From NCBI GenBank assembly GCA_016935955.1, contig JAFGPY010000231.1, positions 1 through 31,440 of the forward strand: a stretch of 31,440 nucleotides of DNA, given 5' to 3'. The stretch is from Planctomycetota bacterium. GTDB lineage: Bacteria > Planctomycetota > Phycisphaerae > FEN-1346 > JAACEH01. This document shows positions 15,434 through 21,838 of the stretch, in pieces. Every line of letters starts with the position of its first letter. Positions within the stretch are counted from its first letter, which is position 1. The notes beneath the pieces are model-generated. The model saw nothing but the letters and a program-made list of their open reading frames with translations. It was not told the origin of the DNA and ran no database searches. Position numbers and translations under genes: made by a program.

Positions 15434-15892
15434 TCAGCGTTTCCAGGGCGGCGTGTTGTCGGTCACCGCGGCCTGCGGCCCCGGGCCGACGGTCGACGCC
15501 TTCTTGGCGTAGCCCTTGATCTCGTTCGTCAGTTCGTCGGTATCCTCGCGGCGCTTCAGCTTGACGGTCACGACCAGCGGCAGGTTGTGCAGCTCCACCG
15601 AGTCCCGCGGCTGCAGGACGCCGACGGCGTGGCAGATGGCCGACAGTTCCGAGCGGGCGATCTTGACGGCCGTGGCGTTGGGGTTGTTGAGGTTGAGCCG
15701 GGCCCACAGCACGCGGTTCTTGTACGGGCCCTCCAGGACGGTGAACACGAGCTGCAGGTAGCTGCCCGTGCCGCTCTTCGTGGGCTTCACCTCACTCTCG
15801 GTGATGGCGGCCAGGTACTTGCCCGCCGGCAGCGGCTCGAAACTGGTGGTCGGTTCGACCTCGGTGGCGTTGAATCCGTGCAGGTCAGCCAT
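15434..15892 (-). CDS. DUF669 protein, probable single-strand DNA-binding function
   Basis: 152 residues beginning MADLHGFNATEVEPTTSFEP. The pattern LPAGKYLAAITESEVKPTK, then YLQLVFTVLEGPYKNRVLWA and ICHAVGVLQPRDSVELHNLP, is characteristic of DUF669, a phage family generally found beside recombinases and thought to be OB-fold-like or SSB-related. It overlaps the end of the Sak4-like gene by 8 nt and has AAGGAG upstream. The natural reading is a partner that coats single-stranded DNA for annealing. The C-terminal tail (DNTPPWKR) lacks the acidic tip of classic SSB. Confidence 0.82.
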   Translation of the reverse strand: MADLHGFNATEVEPTTSFEPLPAGKYLAAITESEVKPTKSGTGSYLQLVFTVLEGPYKNRVLWARLNLNNPNATAVKIARSELSAICHAVGVLQPRDSVELHNLPLVVTVKLKRREDTDELTNEIKGYAKKASTVGPGPQAAVTDNTPPWKR

Positions 15893-16646
15893 GGATCAGT
15901 TCTCCTTCTTGGGGGTGGTTGCGGGGGACGGGCGGGCGGCCAGCCAGCGCCTGCATCAGCGCCGACCACGACAGGGGCAGTTCGGCCGGCAGACCGTAGC
16001 GATTCTTGGCCAGGATGACGTTGGTGGCTTCGGTCAGCAGCACGCGGCGCTCGCCGTCATGGCGGGCGTAAAGCACGCAGTCGGACCACTCGATGAAGAC
16101 CGGGGCGATCCACTGCGGCAGGTCGGGCGCGGCCAGCCGCAGGTCGAACCCTTCCGGCGCGGTCATGCGGGTGTTGGCGGCGTGGGCCAGCAGGATGATC
16201 GGTACGCCCTGGTCGGCCACGGCGTTGAGCATCGGCAGCAGGTCGCGGTAGACGACGTTCTGCACGATCTCGCGGGCCTTGAAATAGCCGCCGTGAGCGG
16301 TGCCCAGGGTGTTGGTGATGTCGCCCTTGTTCTTGCCGTCGAGGTCCAGCACGACATGCTCAACGATGCGCTGGACCATCCAGTCGATGGTGTCGACGGC
16401 CAGGGCCGACAGGTCCGCCGGGGGCGCGGAGGCCAGCTCGACCAGCCAGCGGCGCATCTCGGGCCAGCTCTCCAGGTACGGCGTGCGCCTGAGGCCCGGC
16501 ACGGCCCCGGCACCGTTCTCGCAGTCCAGGAGCACCGCGTCGGCCGAGGCGGCGAAGGTCGTTTTGCCGACGCCGGGCTGACCGTAGACGATCATCTTCG
16601 GCGGCGCGGGCGTCGTGGTCTTGATCAATGAGTCCATCAGTGGCAT
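15885..16646 (-). CDS. Sak4-like RecA-fold ATPase (phage single-strand annealing)
   Basis: 253 residues with a clear Walker A, MIVYGQPGVGKTTFA, at about 18-32, a Walker B-like ALAVDTIDWM near 82-91 and a later PIILLAHAANTR segment. This layout fits the AAA_24/Sak4 group of RecA-like phage proteins that stimulate single-strand annealing together with an SSB. The next gene is the DUF669 SSB candidate and a RusA resolvase follows, completing a recombination module. GGAG precedes the start. It is distinct from RecT or Erf type recombinases, none of which are seen in the window. Confidence 0.82.
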   Translation of the reverse strand: MPLMDSLIKTTTPAPPKMIVYGQPGVGKTTFAASADAVLLDCENGAGAVPGLRRTPYLESWPEMRRWLVELASAPPADLSALAVDTIDWMVQRIVEHVVLDLDGKNKGDITNTLGTAHGGYFKAREIVQNVVYRDLLPMLNAVADQGVPIILLAHAANTRMTAPEGFDLRLAAPDLPQWIAPVFIEWSDCVLYARHDGERRVLLTEATNVILAKNRYGLPAELPLSWSALMQALAGRPPVPRNHPQEGELIHG

Positions 16647-16691
16647 GGGAGGTCTCCGTTCTCTGGGGCCGTGAAGGTCGGCCGGTATGCG

Positions 16692-16958
16692 TTAGAGCCA
16701 GGTCATGGCTTGGCGTCCGCTGACGGTGCAGACGCGGTTGTCGCCGTTGGCGACGAGCCCGTCGGCACGCAGCTCGGGCAGCCGCTTGTGGGCCTTGATG
16801 CCGATGCGGGCCTCGATCTCGCGGGCCGTCAGGCCCGGCGTCTCGGTGACCGCCGCCAGGCACATGGCCCGCTGCTGGCGGGCCGTGCCGCTTTGCTCCA
16901 TGTCGTGGCCGGCCAGGGCTGAGGTCTCGGGATCGCTGCTTCGGTAGTTCTGGTTCAT
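16692..16958 (-). CDS. Small winged-helix DNA-binding protein
   Basis: 88 residues. The central part TPGLTAREIEARIGIKAHKR, followed by LPELRADGLVANGDNRVC, has the shape of a winged helix-turn-helix: a recognition helix and a wing ending at the C-terminus. The N-terminal 30 residues (NYRSSDPETSALAGHDMEQ) resemble phage proteins that carry the same SSDPETSxxA start. It is likely a transcriptional regulator or replication-module control protein. AAGGAG precedes the ATG. It is the first well-supported gene behind promoter copy 2, with about 226 nt of leader in between. Confidence 0.75.
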   Translation of the reverse strand: MNQNYRSSDPETSALAGHDMEQSGTARQQRAMCLAAVTETPGLTAREIEARIGIKAHKRLPELRADGLVANGDNRVCTVSGRQAMTWL

Positions 16959-16978
16959 GGGTTCTCTCCTTCCTTGGC

Positions 16979-17104
16979 TTAGGACTTCGTGCCGTATCTC
17001 CGATCACGCCCGTCGGGCGTGTCATCTTCAGAAAGTGCGCCCGGGGGGTGGCCGTCGCGGTGGATGGACTCGCCACAAACCGCCCGGGCGCGAGAGGTGC
17101 TCAT
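16979..17104 (-). CDS. Possible 41-residue leader ORF
   Basis: Starts MSTSRARAVCGESIHRDG and ends in TAA 20 nt before the winged-helix gene. Its ATG overlaps the stop of a 28-codon frame (ATGA). No strong Shine-Dalgarno and no known motif. It is reported because it fills the gap between promoter copy 2 and the first known gene. Confidence 0.25.
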   Translation of the reverse strand: MSTSRARAVCGESIHRDGHPPGALSEDDTPDGRDRRYGTKS

Positions 17105-17187
17105 TCGTGTTGTCCCGTCTCGCCGCGCCCCGGAGGCCCGGCGTCCTTGCCGCGGCCTCCGGGGACGACGTTGTGATGTCCTGCCAT
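17101..17187 (-). CDS. Possible 28-residue leader ORF starting inside promoter copy 2
   Basis: Starts MAGHHNVVPGGRGKDAG; its ATG lies in the conserved CCAATGG end of the promoter-like element, so it would need a nearly leaderless transcript. It overlaps the next small frame by ATGA. Support is weak, because the ATG is part of the repeated element in all three copies. Confidence 0.15.
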   Translation of the reverse strand: MAGHHNVVPGGRGKDAGPPGRGETGQHE

Positions 17188-17222
17188 TGGTTACCTATGC
17201 GTTTCCGGAGCGAGTTGCCCGC
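17184..17222 (-). promoter_or_regulatory. Prophage-specific promoter-like element, copy 2 (replication/recombination genes)
   Basis: On the minus strand: GCGGGCA (17216-17222), 16 nt, then CATAGGTAACCAATGG. It starts immediately after the sigma-factor stop codon and points at the winged-helix, Sak4-like, DUF669 and RusA genes. The spacer contains AACTCGCTCCGGAAACG; copy 1 shares CTCGCT in it. Confidence 0.6.
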
Positions 17223-17819
17223 TCAGTCGGGACCGAGGCCGGATTTTTCGAAGGATTCTCGCGCCCGGGCCATGGCGTTGAGCACCTGGCGACGCGAAAC
17301 GTCGAACTCCCGCGCGGCGCTGGCGACGCCGTGCTCGGCCACGTGGGCGATGATCGCCCGGTCCTCCGACGTCAGGTTCTGCAGCGCGTGGGCCATGGCC
17401 TCGTGCAGTTCGAACCGCTCGATGTCGGAGATGGGGTAGGTGCGCGAGAGCCGCCGGCCATCCTCTTCCAGCAGGACGGCACCCAGCGACGTGGTGCCGC
17501 CCTCGTACTCGACGGGCGTGCGCTCCAGCGAGAGGGCCTTGAATGACTCCCGACGCTTGGTGCGGTTGCGGTAGCGGAGCTGCATCGCCACCCAGGTGCC
17601 CACGGTCCGGGTGACGAAGGCCTCAAGGTTCCCGCGGACGGCATCGAACAGGTGCGCCTTCTCCAGCAGGTAGAGGCGCATCTCCTGTTGCAGGTCGTCG
17701 AGGTCCGACCGTGAGAAGTCGGACCGCCGACAGAGCTGCCGGGCCTTGATGCGAATGAGGTTGACGGTGAACGGGTGAGAAACAAGTGCGTCACGACTGC
17801 TGCTTTGGTTGGTGTCCAT
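17223..17819 (-). CDS. Sigma-70-like RNA polymerase sigma factor
   Basis: 198 residues from ATG 17819. A region 2-like segment (SRSDLDDLQQEMRLYLLEK, then FVTRTVGTWVAMQLRYRNR) would contact core polymerase and the -10 element. A region 4-like helix-turn-helix (LTSEDRAIIAHVAEHGVAS, then AREFDVSRRQVLNAMARA) near the C-terminus would contact the -35 element. There is no region 1.1 or 3, so it resembles an ECF-size factor. It lies just upstream of promoter copy 2. I infer that it directs polymerase to the three repeated elements. GGGAGG is 6 nt before the ATG but can be buried in RNA structure. Confidence 0.8.
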   Translation of the reverse strand: MDTNQSSSRDALVSHPFTVNLIRIKARQLCRRSDFSRSDLDDLQQEMRLYLLEKAHLFDAVRGNLEAFVTRTVGTWVAMQLRYRNRTKRRESFKALSLERTPVEYEGGTTSLGAVLLEEDGRRLSRTYPISDIERFELHEAMAHALQNLTSEDRAIIAHVAEHGVASAAREFDVSRRQVLNAMARARESFEKSGLGPD

Positions 17820-17825
17820 TGTGGA

Positions 17826-17929
17826 CCTCCCGTTGGCCGGGAGGCGTCGCGTGGGTGCCAACCGAGGCGGAGCCGGAAACAGGGGAGGCGCTGCAGGACT
17901 GCCGCTTCTGCGGCACCCACAACGCCTCC
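17826..17929 (-). promoter_or_regulatory. Structured leader of the sigma gene with competing stems (possible RNA switch)
   Basis: In the minus-strand transcript, arm 17929-17912 (GGAGGCG-TT-GTGGGTGCC) can pair with arm 17859-17840 (GGCACCCAC-GCGA-CGCCTCC), 16 base pairs around a small internal loop. The CCTCCC at 17844-17839 can instead pair with the Shine-Dalgarno GGGAGG at 17831-17826 across a 7-nt loop. The two stems share bases, so only one can form. A third hairpin (TGCCGC/GCGGCA around AGAA, 17900-17915) overlaps the first arm. Confidence 0.55.
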
Positions 17930-18006
17930 ACTTCGTGGCCGGTTAGTTGTCAGGTACTCGGATTCGTTTGATTCACATCACGGGCGGGGAGCCGACCCCC
18001 GTGTGC

Positions 18007-18336
18007 TCAGGCGGCCACCTCCTCGATGGTCATCCTGAAGGGCAGGCCGTGCCTCACCTCCAGGCTGCGGATCGTCCCGTTGCCCATGGCCTCCATCTGG
18101 GCGAACAGCTCGCGGACCTGGACCTTGAGCTCGAAGTCGGCCTTGGTGATCTCGGGGCGCGGCCCGTTGTCCCCGCCGAACTTCACCTCGCGGACGACGC
18201 GAGGCGGCGGGTCCAGGACAGGCTGGCCGGCGTGCACCGGCAGGTCTTCGATGCGGCCGAAGTTGAGCGACTGCATCATCGCGACCAGCCGGCGGTTGTT
18301 GGGGCTCAGTGCCCCTGCGGTTACGACTTGAACCAT
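18007..18336 (-). CDS. Conserved-looking phage hypothetical protein (109 aa)
   Basis: Starts MVQVVTAGALSPNNRRLVAM behind GGGAGAGG (about 7 nt before ATG). I recall similar short proteins from planctomycete prophages, but no function. The N-terminal part has a helical SPNNRRLVAMMQSLNFGRIE motif, a proline-rich middle (LDPPPRVVREVKFGG) and a charged C-terminal helix (FELKVQVRELFAQMEAM). A longer in-frame start at 18489 would cross the terminator hairpin and is unlikely. It lies upstream of the sigma gene, separated by a 188-nt stretch that holds the structured leader. Confidence 0.65.
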   Translation of the reverse strand: MVQVVTAGALSPNNRRLVAMMQSLNFGRIEDLPVHAGQPVLDPPPRVVREVKFGGDNGPRPEITKADFELKVQVRELFAQMEAMGNGTIRSLEVRHGLPFRMTIEEVAA

Positions 18337-18448
18337 GCGGCAATCCTCTCCCGAGCCATCAGGGACCCGCACCATGCAGGGCCGCGCGGCTCGTTTCTGG
18401 AGGGGATTGTGGCTCACGGTTTCGCGGCGCAACCGAAGCGCAACAAGA

Positions 18449-18479
18449 AAGCGGCAGGAGCCTGGAGCTCCTACCGCTT
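18449..18479 (-). terminator. Intrinsic terminator after the 358-aa gene
   Basis: On the minus strand AAGCGGTAGGAGC pairs with GCTCCTGCCGCTT (one mismatch) across a short loop, followed by TCTTGTTG. It starts 59 nt past the stop codon. A second perfect 9-bp inverted repeat (GGCGCAACT/AGTTGCGCC, 18521-18548) overlaps the stop codon itself. Confidence 0.55.
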
Positions 18480-18537
18480 CGCCTGTCATACGGCCACGAA
18501 CTTTTTTTTGGAATTCCCGCGGCGCAACTTCAAACGA

Positions 18538-19614
18538 TCAGTTGCGCCCCTCGATGGCCTCATTGATTTCGGCCATGATGGCAATTCGGACTTGAACGAC
18601 CTCCTCGCGGGGAAGGTTTTCCTTCCGCTCGATCCAGGCTAGGAAGCTGCGGACCTCTACGCGGCAGGCCCTCCCTGACCGGCCGTTATACTTGATGTGT
18701 CCATCCCGGATCGCTGCGGACAGGCTTCCCTTGTTCAGGGTTGCTTGGCCAAGTACGTGGTTGGTTGCCCGGACGAGTTGGGCCTGTTGAGCCCGGTCGA
18801 AGCGGCTTTCAGCCTGCCACTTCCCGTAGAAGGCGTCGCCGACCTCCGACATCTCCATGCCGAGCAGGTAGTCGAGGGCGATGCGGGACGCGAGAGTGAG
18901 CTCGGTGCCCAGCCGCGCGAAAGCCACCTCCTTCTTGCCCGCGCTCCGCCAGAGCAGTTGCCACACCCGCTGCTGGCGAACATCGCCCCTGTGAATGCCG
19001 TGACCGTCGAAGCCGAAGAGGACATCGTCTCCGGTCCCCAAGGCCGTCCCGGCGAACGGGGTGATGAACCGGTAGAAGCGGCGGAGATTCGGATCGCTTG
19101 CCTTGAGCCCGATCTCGTAGATAATGTAGACCCAGTCGCCCAGGGCCGTCTCAGGGCTGCCCCACGAGTCTTCGCGGACCCAGCCGTGGGTGGAGATGCT
19201 GGACAGGTACCTGACCGCCGGCATGGCCACGAGGCGGCCGAGCCGCTCGAGCGATTCCTGGTCGCCGTAGACGAACGAATGGCCCACGCCCTCCAGGTGC
19301 CCCTCCTGCTGAACGGTCGGGCGCGAACAGCCCGAGCCGGCGGCGGCAAACGAGAACCCGAGCGTGCGCCAGGGGGCCTCGGCTACGTAGGGCACCGGAT
19401 CGCCCGTGCAGAGGAACTTGCGCATGAACTTCCGGTACGCCCGCTCCAGAAGGGGACGGCGGAAGTCGGCGCGTTCGCCTGGCTGGCCGGGGACGGGTTC
19501 GGTCGTGATCGTCTGGCCGCGGACACCCGACCCGGCGTGCCAGACGTTGCTGCCGGCCAGCGACAACTGAAACGCGGTGTCACGGAGACTGCGGATCTGC
19601 TGCTTCAGGTTCAT
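18538..19614 (-). CDS. Unknown 358-aa protein, divergent to the retron-like unit
   Basis: Begins MNLKQQIRSLRDTAFQLSLA from ATG 19614. No domain is recognised. Visible segments are DFRRPLLERAYRKFMRKFLC, a Gly-rich FSFAAAGSGCSRP, an aromatic LGDWVYIIYEIGL, and a helical C-terminus with QAQLVRATNHVLGQATLNKG, in which the SLSAAIRDGHIKYNGRSG stretch could be a small helix-turn-helix. No signal peptide or membrane helix. The promoter at 19700-19728 shares a 9-bp inverted repeat with the divergent retron promoter, so co-regulation is likely. It could be a retron-linked effector or an unrelated phage cargo gene. Confidence 0.65.
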   Translation of the reverse strand: MNLKQQIRSLRDTAFQLSLAGSNVWHAGSGVRGQTITTEPVPGQPGERADFRRPLLERAYRKFMRKFLCTGDPVPYVAEAPWRTLGFSFAAAGSGCSRPTVQQEGHLEGVGHSFVYGDQESLERLGRLVAMPAVRYLSSISTHGWVREDSWGSPETALGDWVYIIYEIGLKASDPNLRRFYRFITPFAGTALGTGDDVLFGFDGHGIHRGDVRQQRVWQLLWRSAGKKEVAFARLGTELTLASRIALDYLLGMEMSEVGDAFYGKWQAESRFDRAQQAQLVRATNHVLGQATLNKGSLSAAIRDGHIKYNGRSGRACRVEVRSFLAWIERKENLPREEVVQVRIAIMAEINEAIEGRN

Positions 19615-19699
19615 GGCCGACAAGGCTCCTAAGTTAGGGTGCTGTATGGGGTTGTGGCGGGCCGCCAGTGAGCCGGCGTTCTCCTGTCCCACGAGAAGT

Positions 19700-19728
19700 A
19701 TTCTAACCAGGGGTCAAAAAAAACACAA
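19700..19728 (-). promoter_or_regulatory. Sigma-70-type promoter for the 358-aa gene
   Basis: On the minus strand: TTGTGT (19728-19723), 17 nt, then TAGAAT (19705-19700). The expected start is about 76 nt upstream of the 358-aa ATG. Confidence 0.6.
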
Positions 19729-19748
19729 GTGGAAAGTGAAACGGGGCA

Positions 19749-19777
19749 TTGACAGGGGCACGGAGCCACGCTAGAAT
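19749..19777 (+). promoter_or_regulatory. Sigma-70 promoter of the retron-like unit
   Basis: TTGACA (19749-19754), 17 nt, TAGAAT (19772-19777): close to the bacterial housekeeping consensus. The -10 region TAGAATACT is the exact inverse of AGTATTCTA at 19697-19705 in the divergent promoter, giving a 9-bp inverted repeat around the shared control region. Confidence 0.8.
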
Positions 19778-19783
19778 ACTGGA

Positions 19784-20036
19784 GTCGTGCTCGACAAGGG
19801 CACACACCTTCTGCGTCACGCCTTCGGGCGTTGCCCGTGCCAGCCACGGGCCTGAGATGGCGGCCAGTGCCGCCAATGCAATATCGGGGCGGCGACAGGG
19901 TCGGGTCGTCTCTGCTGCGAGCCACCCGCCTCGCCGTATCGTCGCCACGATGCTTCCCCGAACGTTCTTCGGGGACGGAGTGGGACCGAGTGTAGGTCCC
20001 CGAACAGCGGTTCCTCCCTTTAACGCAGAAAGGAGG
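19784..20036 (+). ncRNA. Candidate retron non-coding RNA (msr-msd-like structured leader)
   Basis: About 250 nt between the promoter and the XRE gene hold a string of hairpins: GTCG/CGAC (19784-19795), ACGCC/GGCGT with a TTCG loop (19818-19831), GCCCGTG/CACGGGC (19833-19851), TGGCGGC/GCCGCCA (19858-19875), a long stem GGCGAC/GTCGCC with inner CGGGT/ACCCG (19891-19946), CCCCGAA/TTCGGGG (19956-19974), GGGACC/GGTCCC (19982-20000), and CCTCC-C-TTT/AAAGGAGG (20013-20036). Retron RNAs show short msr hairpins followed by a long msd stem, which fits. A clear a1/a2 end pairing was not found. The last hairpin covers the XRE gene's ribosome site. Confidence 0.5.
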
Positions 20037-20041
20037 TGTCC

Positions 20042-20644
20042 ATGCACATTGTTGAGCGGCGGCAGGTCCGAGCAATCTGTGAGCGAGTACTCAAGGTTGC
20101 CGAAGCGACCAAAGGAACTGCGAACAAGGAAGTGGTGCAGCAGTCAGTGGTTCGCTTGCGGGCCGCGCTGCGGAGAGGTCAGTTCCGCGAAGCCGAAGAC
20201 CTGGCTTACGGGATTCTGACGGAATGTCAGAGCTTCTCCGAGGAAAACAGCGAAGAGGCGGCAGAGGGTCACGACACTTCCAAAGCTCCGACGCTATCGG
20301 TGAGGAACGCCGTGAATATAGGACGTAGCATCAAGTTCATTCGAGTGGCGGCAGGGATCAAGCAGGGCGAGATGGCCGATCGCCTGGAGATCTCGCAGAA
20401 CTACTTGTCGTTGCTGGAGAACAACAAGGCCGAGCCGAGTCTGACACTACTGAAGAAGATCTCCTCGGTATTCAATGTTCCCCTGAGTTTTCTTCTTCTC
20501 GAAGACTCTGTGGAGTTTGAATCTGAGAACCCTGAGGTGGACGCGCTCCTTAAGGAGCTTCAGCAACTCATTCACCAACTGCAGGGCGAACGCGTCAAGA
20601 AAGGTGAAATGGCCGCCAATGGAGCCGGACAGTCCGAGCAGTGA
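20042..20644 (+). CDS. XRE-family helix-turn-helix protein of the retron-like unit
   Basis: 200 residues from ATG 20042, with AGGAGG 5 nt upstream. The N-terminal ~75 residues form a helical domain of unknown function (VVRLRAALRRGQFREAEDLA). A Cro/CI-type HTH spans about 93-152, with IGRSIKFIRVAAGIKQGEMA and the recognition helix ISQNYLSLLENN. The tail is a likely coiled coil (EVDALLKELQQLIHQLQGER). The RT gene starts inside its last 26 nt, so the two are translationally coupled. Retrons with an XRE-type partner are a known class (type VI in one published scheme, from memory); the protein may be effector, regulator or both. Confidence 0.8.
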   Translation: MHIVERRQVRAICERVLKVAEATKGTANKEVVQQSVVRLRAALRRGQFREAEDLAYGILTECQSFSEENSEEAAEGHDTSKAPTLSVRNAVNIGRSIKFIRVAAGIKQGEMADRLEISQNYLSLLENNKAEPSLTLLKKISSVFNVPLSFLLLEDSVEFESENPEVDALLKELQQLIHQLQGERVKKGEMAANGAGQSEQ

Positions 20645-21587
20645 TGGCCTACGGATTCAACGCATCGAGCACCTGGCATCGCAGCTCGGGTTTCCCGTCG
20701 ACAGGCTCGTCGACTGTGCGGAACACGCCGGCGACTTCTACCACGATTTCAAGCGCAATGTGAAGGGCAAGGACCGCGACCTGACCATGGCCAGGCCGCC
20801 GCTGTCCGTGCTCCAGCGGCGGATTCTGGACCGCATCCTGTGCCGGCTGCCGGTCTCCGAACACGCCTTCGGGGCCATCAAGGGCCGCAGCATCCGTGAC
20901 AACGCGGTGGCTCACGCCCGAGCGCCCTTCGTCGCGAAGCTGGACATTCGGGACTTCTACCCGAGCATCCGCTACCAGAAGATCTACGACTTCTTCATGG
21001 CCCAGGGCTGCTCGCCGGACGTGGCGCGCACCCTGACCCTGCTCACGACGCGCAACTACTCTCTGCCTCTCGGCACGTCCACCAGCCCCTTCCTGGCAGA
21101 CCAGGTCGTGCACCCGATCGACACGCGAATCGGAGGGCTGGCCAAGGCCAAGGGGCTGAGATACACCCGCTACGTCGACGACGTGACCCTCTCGGGGCCG
21201 TTCGACCTGGAGCAGCTCGCCAAGCAGATCGTCACGATCATCAGGCAGGCCGGGTTTGCCATCAAGCGAACGAAGATGGAATTCTACCGGCCCGATGACG
21301 GCAAGGAGCGGATCATCACCGGGGTCCGTGTTCAGGACGGGAAGGTGTCCGCTCCGTCGAACTACATCGAACTGCTCAAGCGGGACCTGGTTCTTGCCAG
21401 GAAGGCAAGCCTGCACGAGGTCGTGCACCAGGATTTCGACACCCGCGACCAGTTCCGGGGGAAGATCGGTTACGTGATGTGGCTTGACCCGAAGGCGGGC
21501 CGCAAGTTGATCAGGCTCTACAGGAAGGTGAAGTGGTCGCATTTCGAATACGCCACGAGCAGACGGAAGTCGATGGCGAAGGTCTGA
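20619..21587 (+). CDS. Retron-type reverse transcriptase
   Basis: 322 residues from ATG 20619, the normal retron RT length. RT motifs are in order: LDIRDFYPSI (108-117, first catalytic Asp), LPLGTSTSP (149-157, in place of the common LPQGxxTSP), YVDD (185-188, catalytic), and GFAIKRTKMEF. Two retron-specific signatures are present: NAxxH as NAVAH (95-99) and a VTG-like ITG in RIITGVRV (233-235). It would reverse-transcribe part of a partner RNA into msDNA, the candidate RNA being the structured leader upstream. There is no maturase or integrase domain, which argues against a group II intron or DGR enzyme. Confidence 0.9.
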   Translation: MEPDSPSSDGLRIQRIEHLASQLGFPVDRLVDCAEHAGDFYHDFKRNVKGKDRDLTMARPPLSVLQRRILDRILCRLPVSEHAFGAIKGRSIRDNAVAHARAPFVAKLDIRDFYPSIRYQKIYDFFMAQGCSPDVARTLTLLTTRNYSLPLGTSTSPFLADQVVHPIDTRIGGLAKAKGLRYTRYVDDVTLSGPFDLEQLAKQIVTIIRQAGFAIKRTKMEFYRPDDGKERIITGVRVQDGKVSAPSNYIELLKRDLVLARKASLHEVVHQDFDTRDQFRGKIGYVMWLDPKAGRKLIRLYRKVKWSHFEYATSRRKSMAKV

Positions 21588-21651
21588 CGCCGCGGTTTTC
21601 TCCTGCGTCTCGGCCAGCGAACTGGGTCTTGGGCGTGCGCCAAGGCAATGA

Positions 21652-21680
21652 TTGACAGGCAGTATTGGCCGCTGTTAAAT
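21652..21680 (+). promoter_or_regulatory. Sigma-70 promoter of the restriction-modification operon
   Basis: TTGACA (21652-21657), 17 nt, TTAAAT (21675-21680). About 150 nt of leader follow before the first gene. The leader contains a GC-rich hairpin around GGGGCCC at about 21755-21773 that could modulate expression. Confidence 0.7.
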
Positions 21681-21838
21681 GGAACGTCATTACTGGGATG
21701 GGTGGGCACGTCGCCCAGATTTGCAGAACCAAGGGATGGGCTTGGAAAGGCAGCACGGGGCCCGTGTGCTGACCAGCCGCAGACGTTTGGTCTGGCTGAA
21801 CGCAGGCAAGAGCACAGAACCAGTCAGGATGTTCCGGA

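Noticed and set aside
17786..17971. Plus-strand 61-aa frame with a CRFCG motif
   Set aside because: It lies on the inverted repeat upstream of the sigma gene, has no ribosome-binding site and only one Cys pair of note.
19798..20041. GGGCACACACC and GGAGGTGTCC as the retron a1/a2 pairing
   Set aside because: Only about 5-7 consecutive pairs form, with mismatches; too weak to claim as the priming stem.
19629..20075. Minus-strand frames across the retron leader
   Set aside because: They lack ribosome sites and run through the promoter and a series of hairpins; the plus-strand leader explains the region better.
20619..21587. Reverse transcriptase as part of a group II intron or diversity-generating retroelement
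   Set aside because: No maturase or HNH domain, no intron ends, no template/variable repeat pair seen; the NAxxH and ITG motifs point to a retron.
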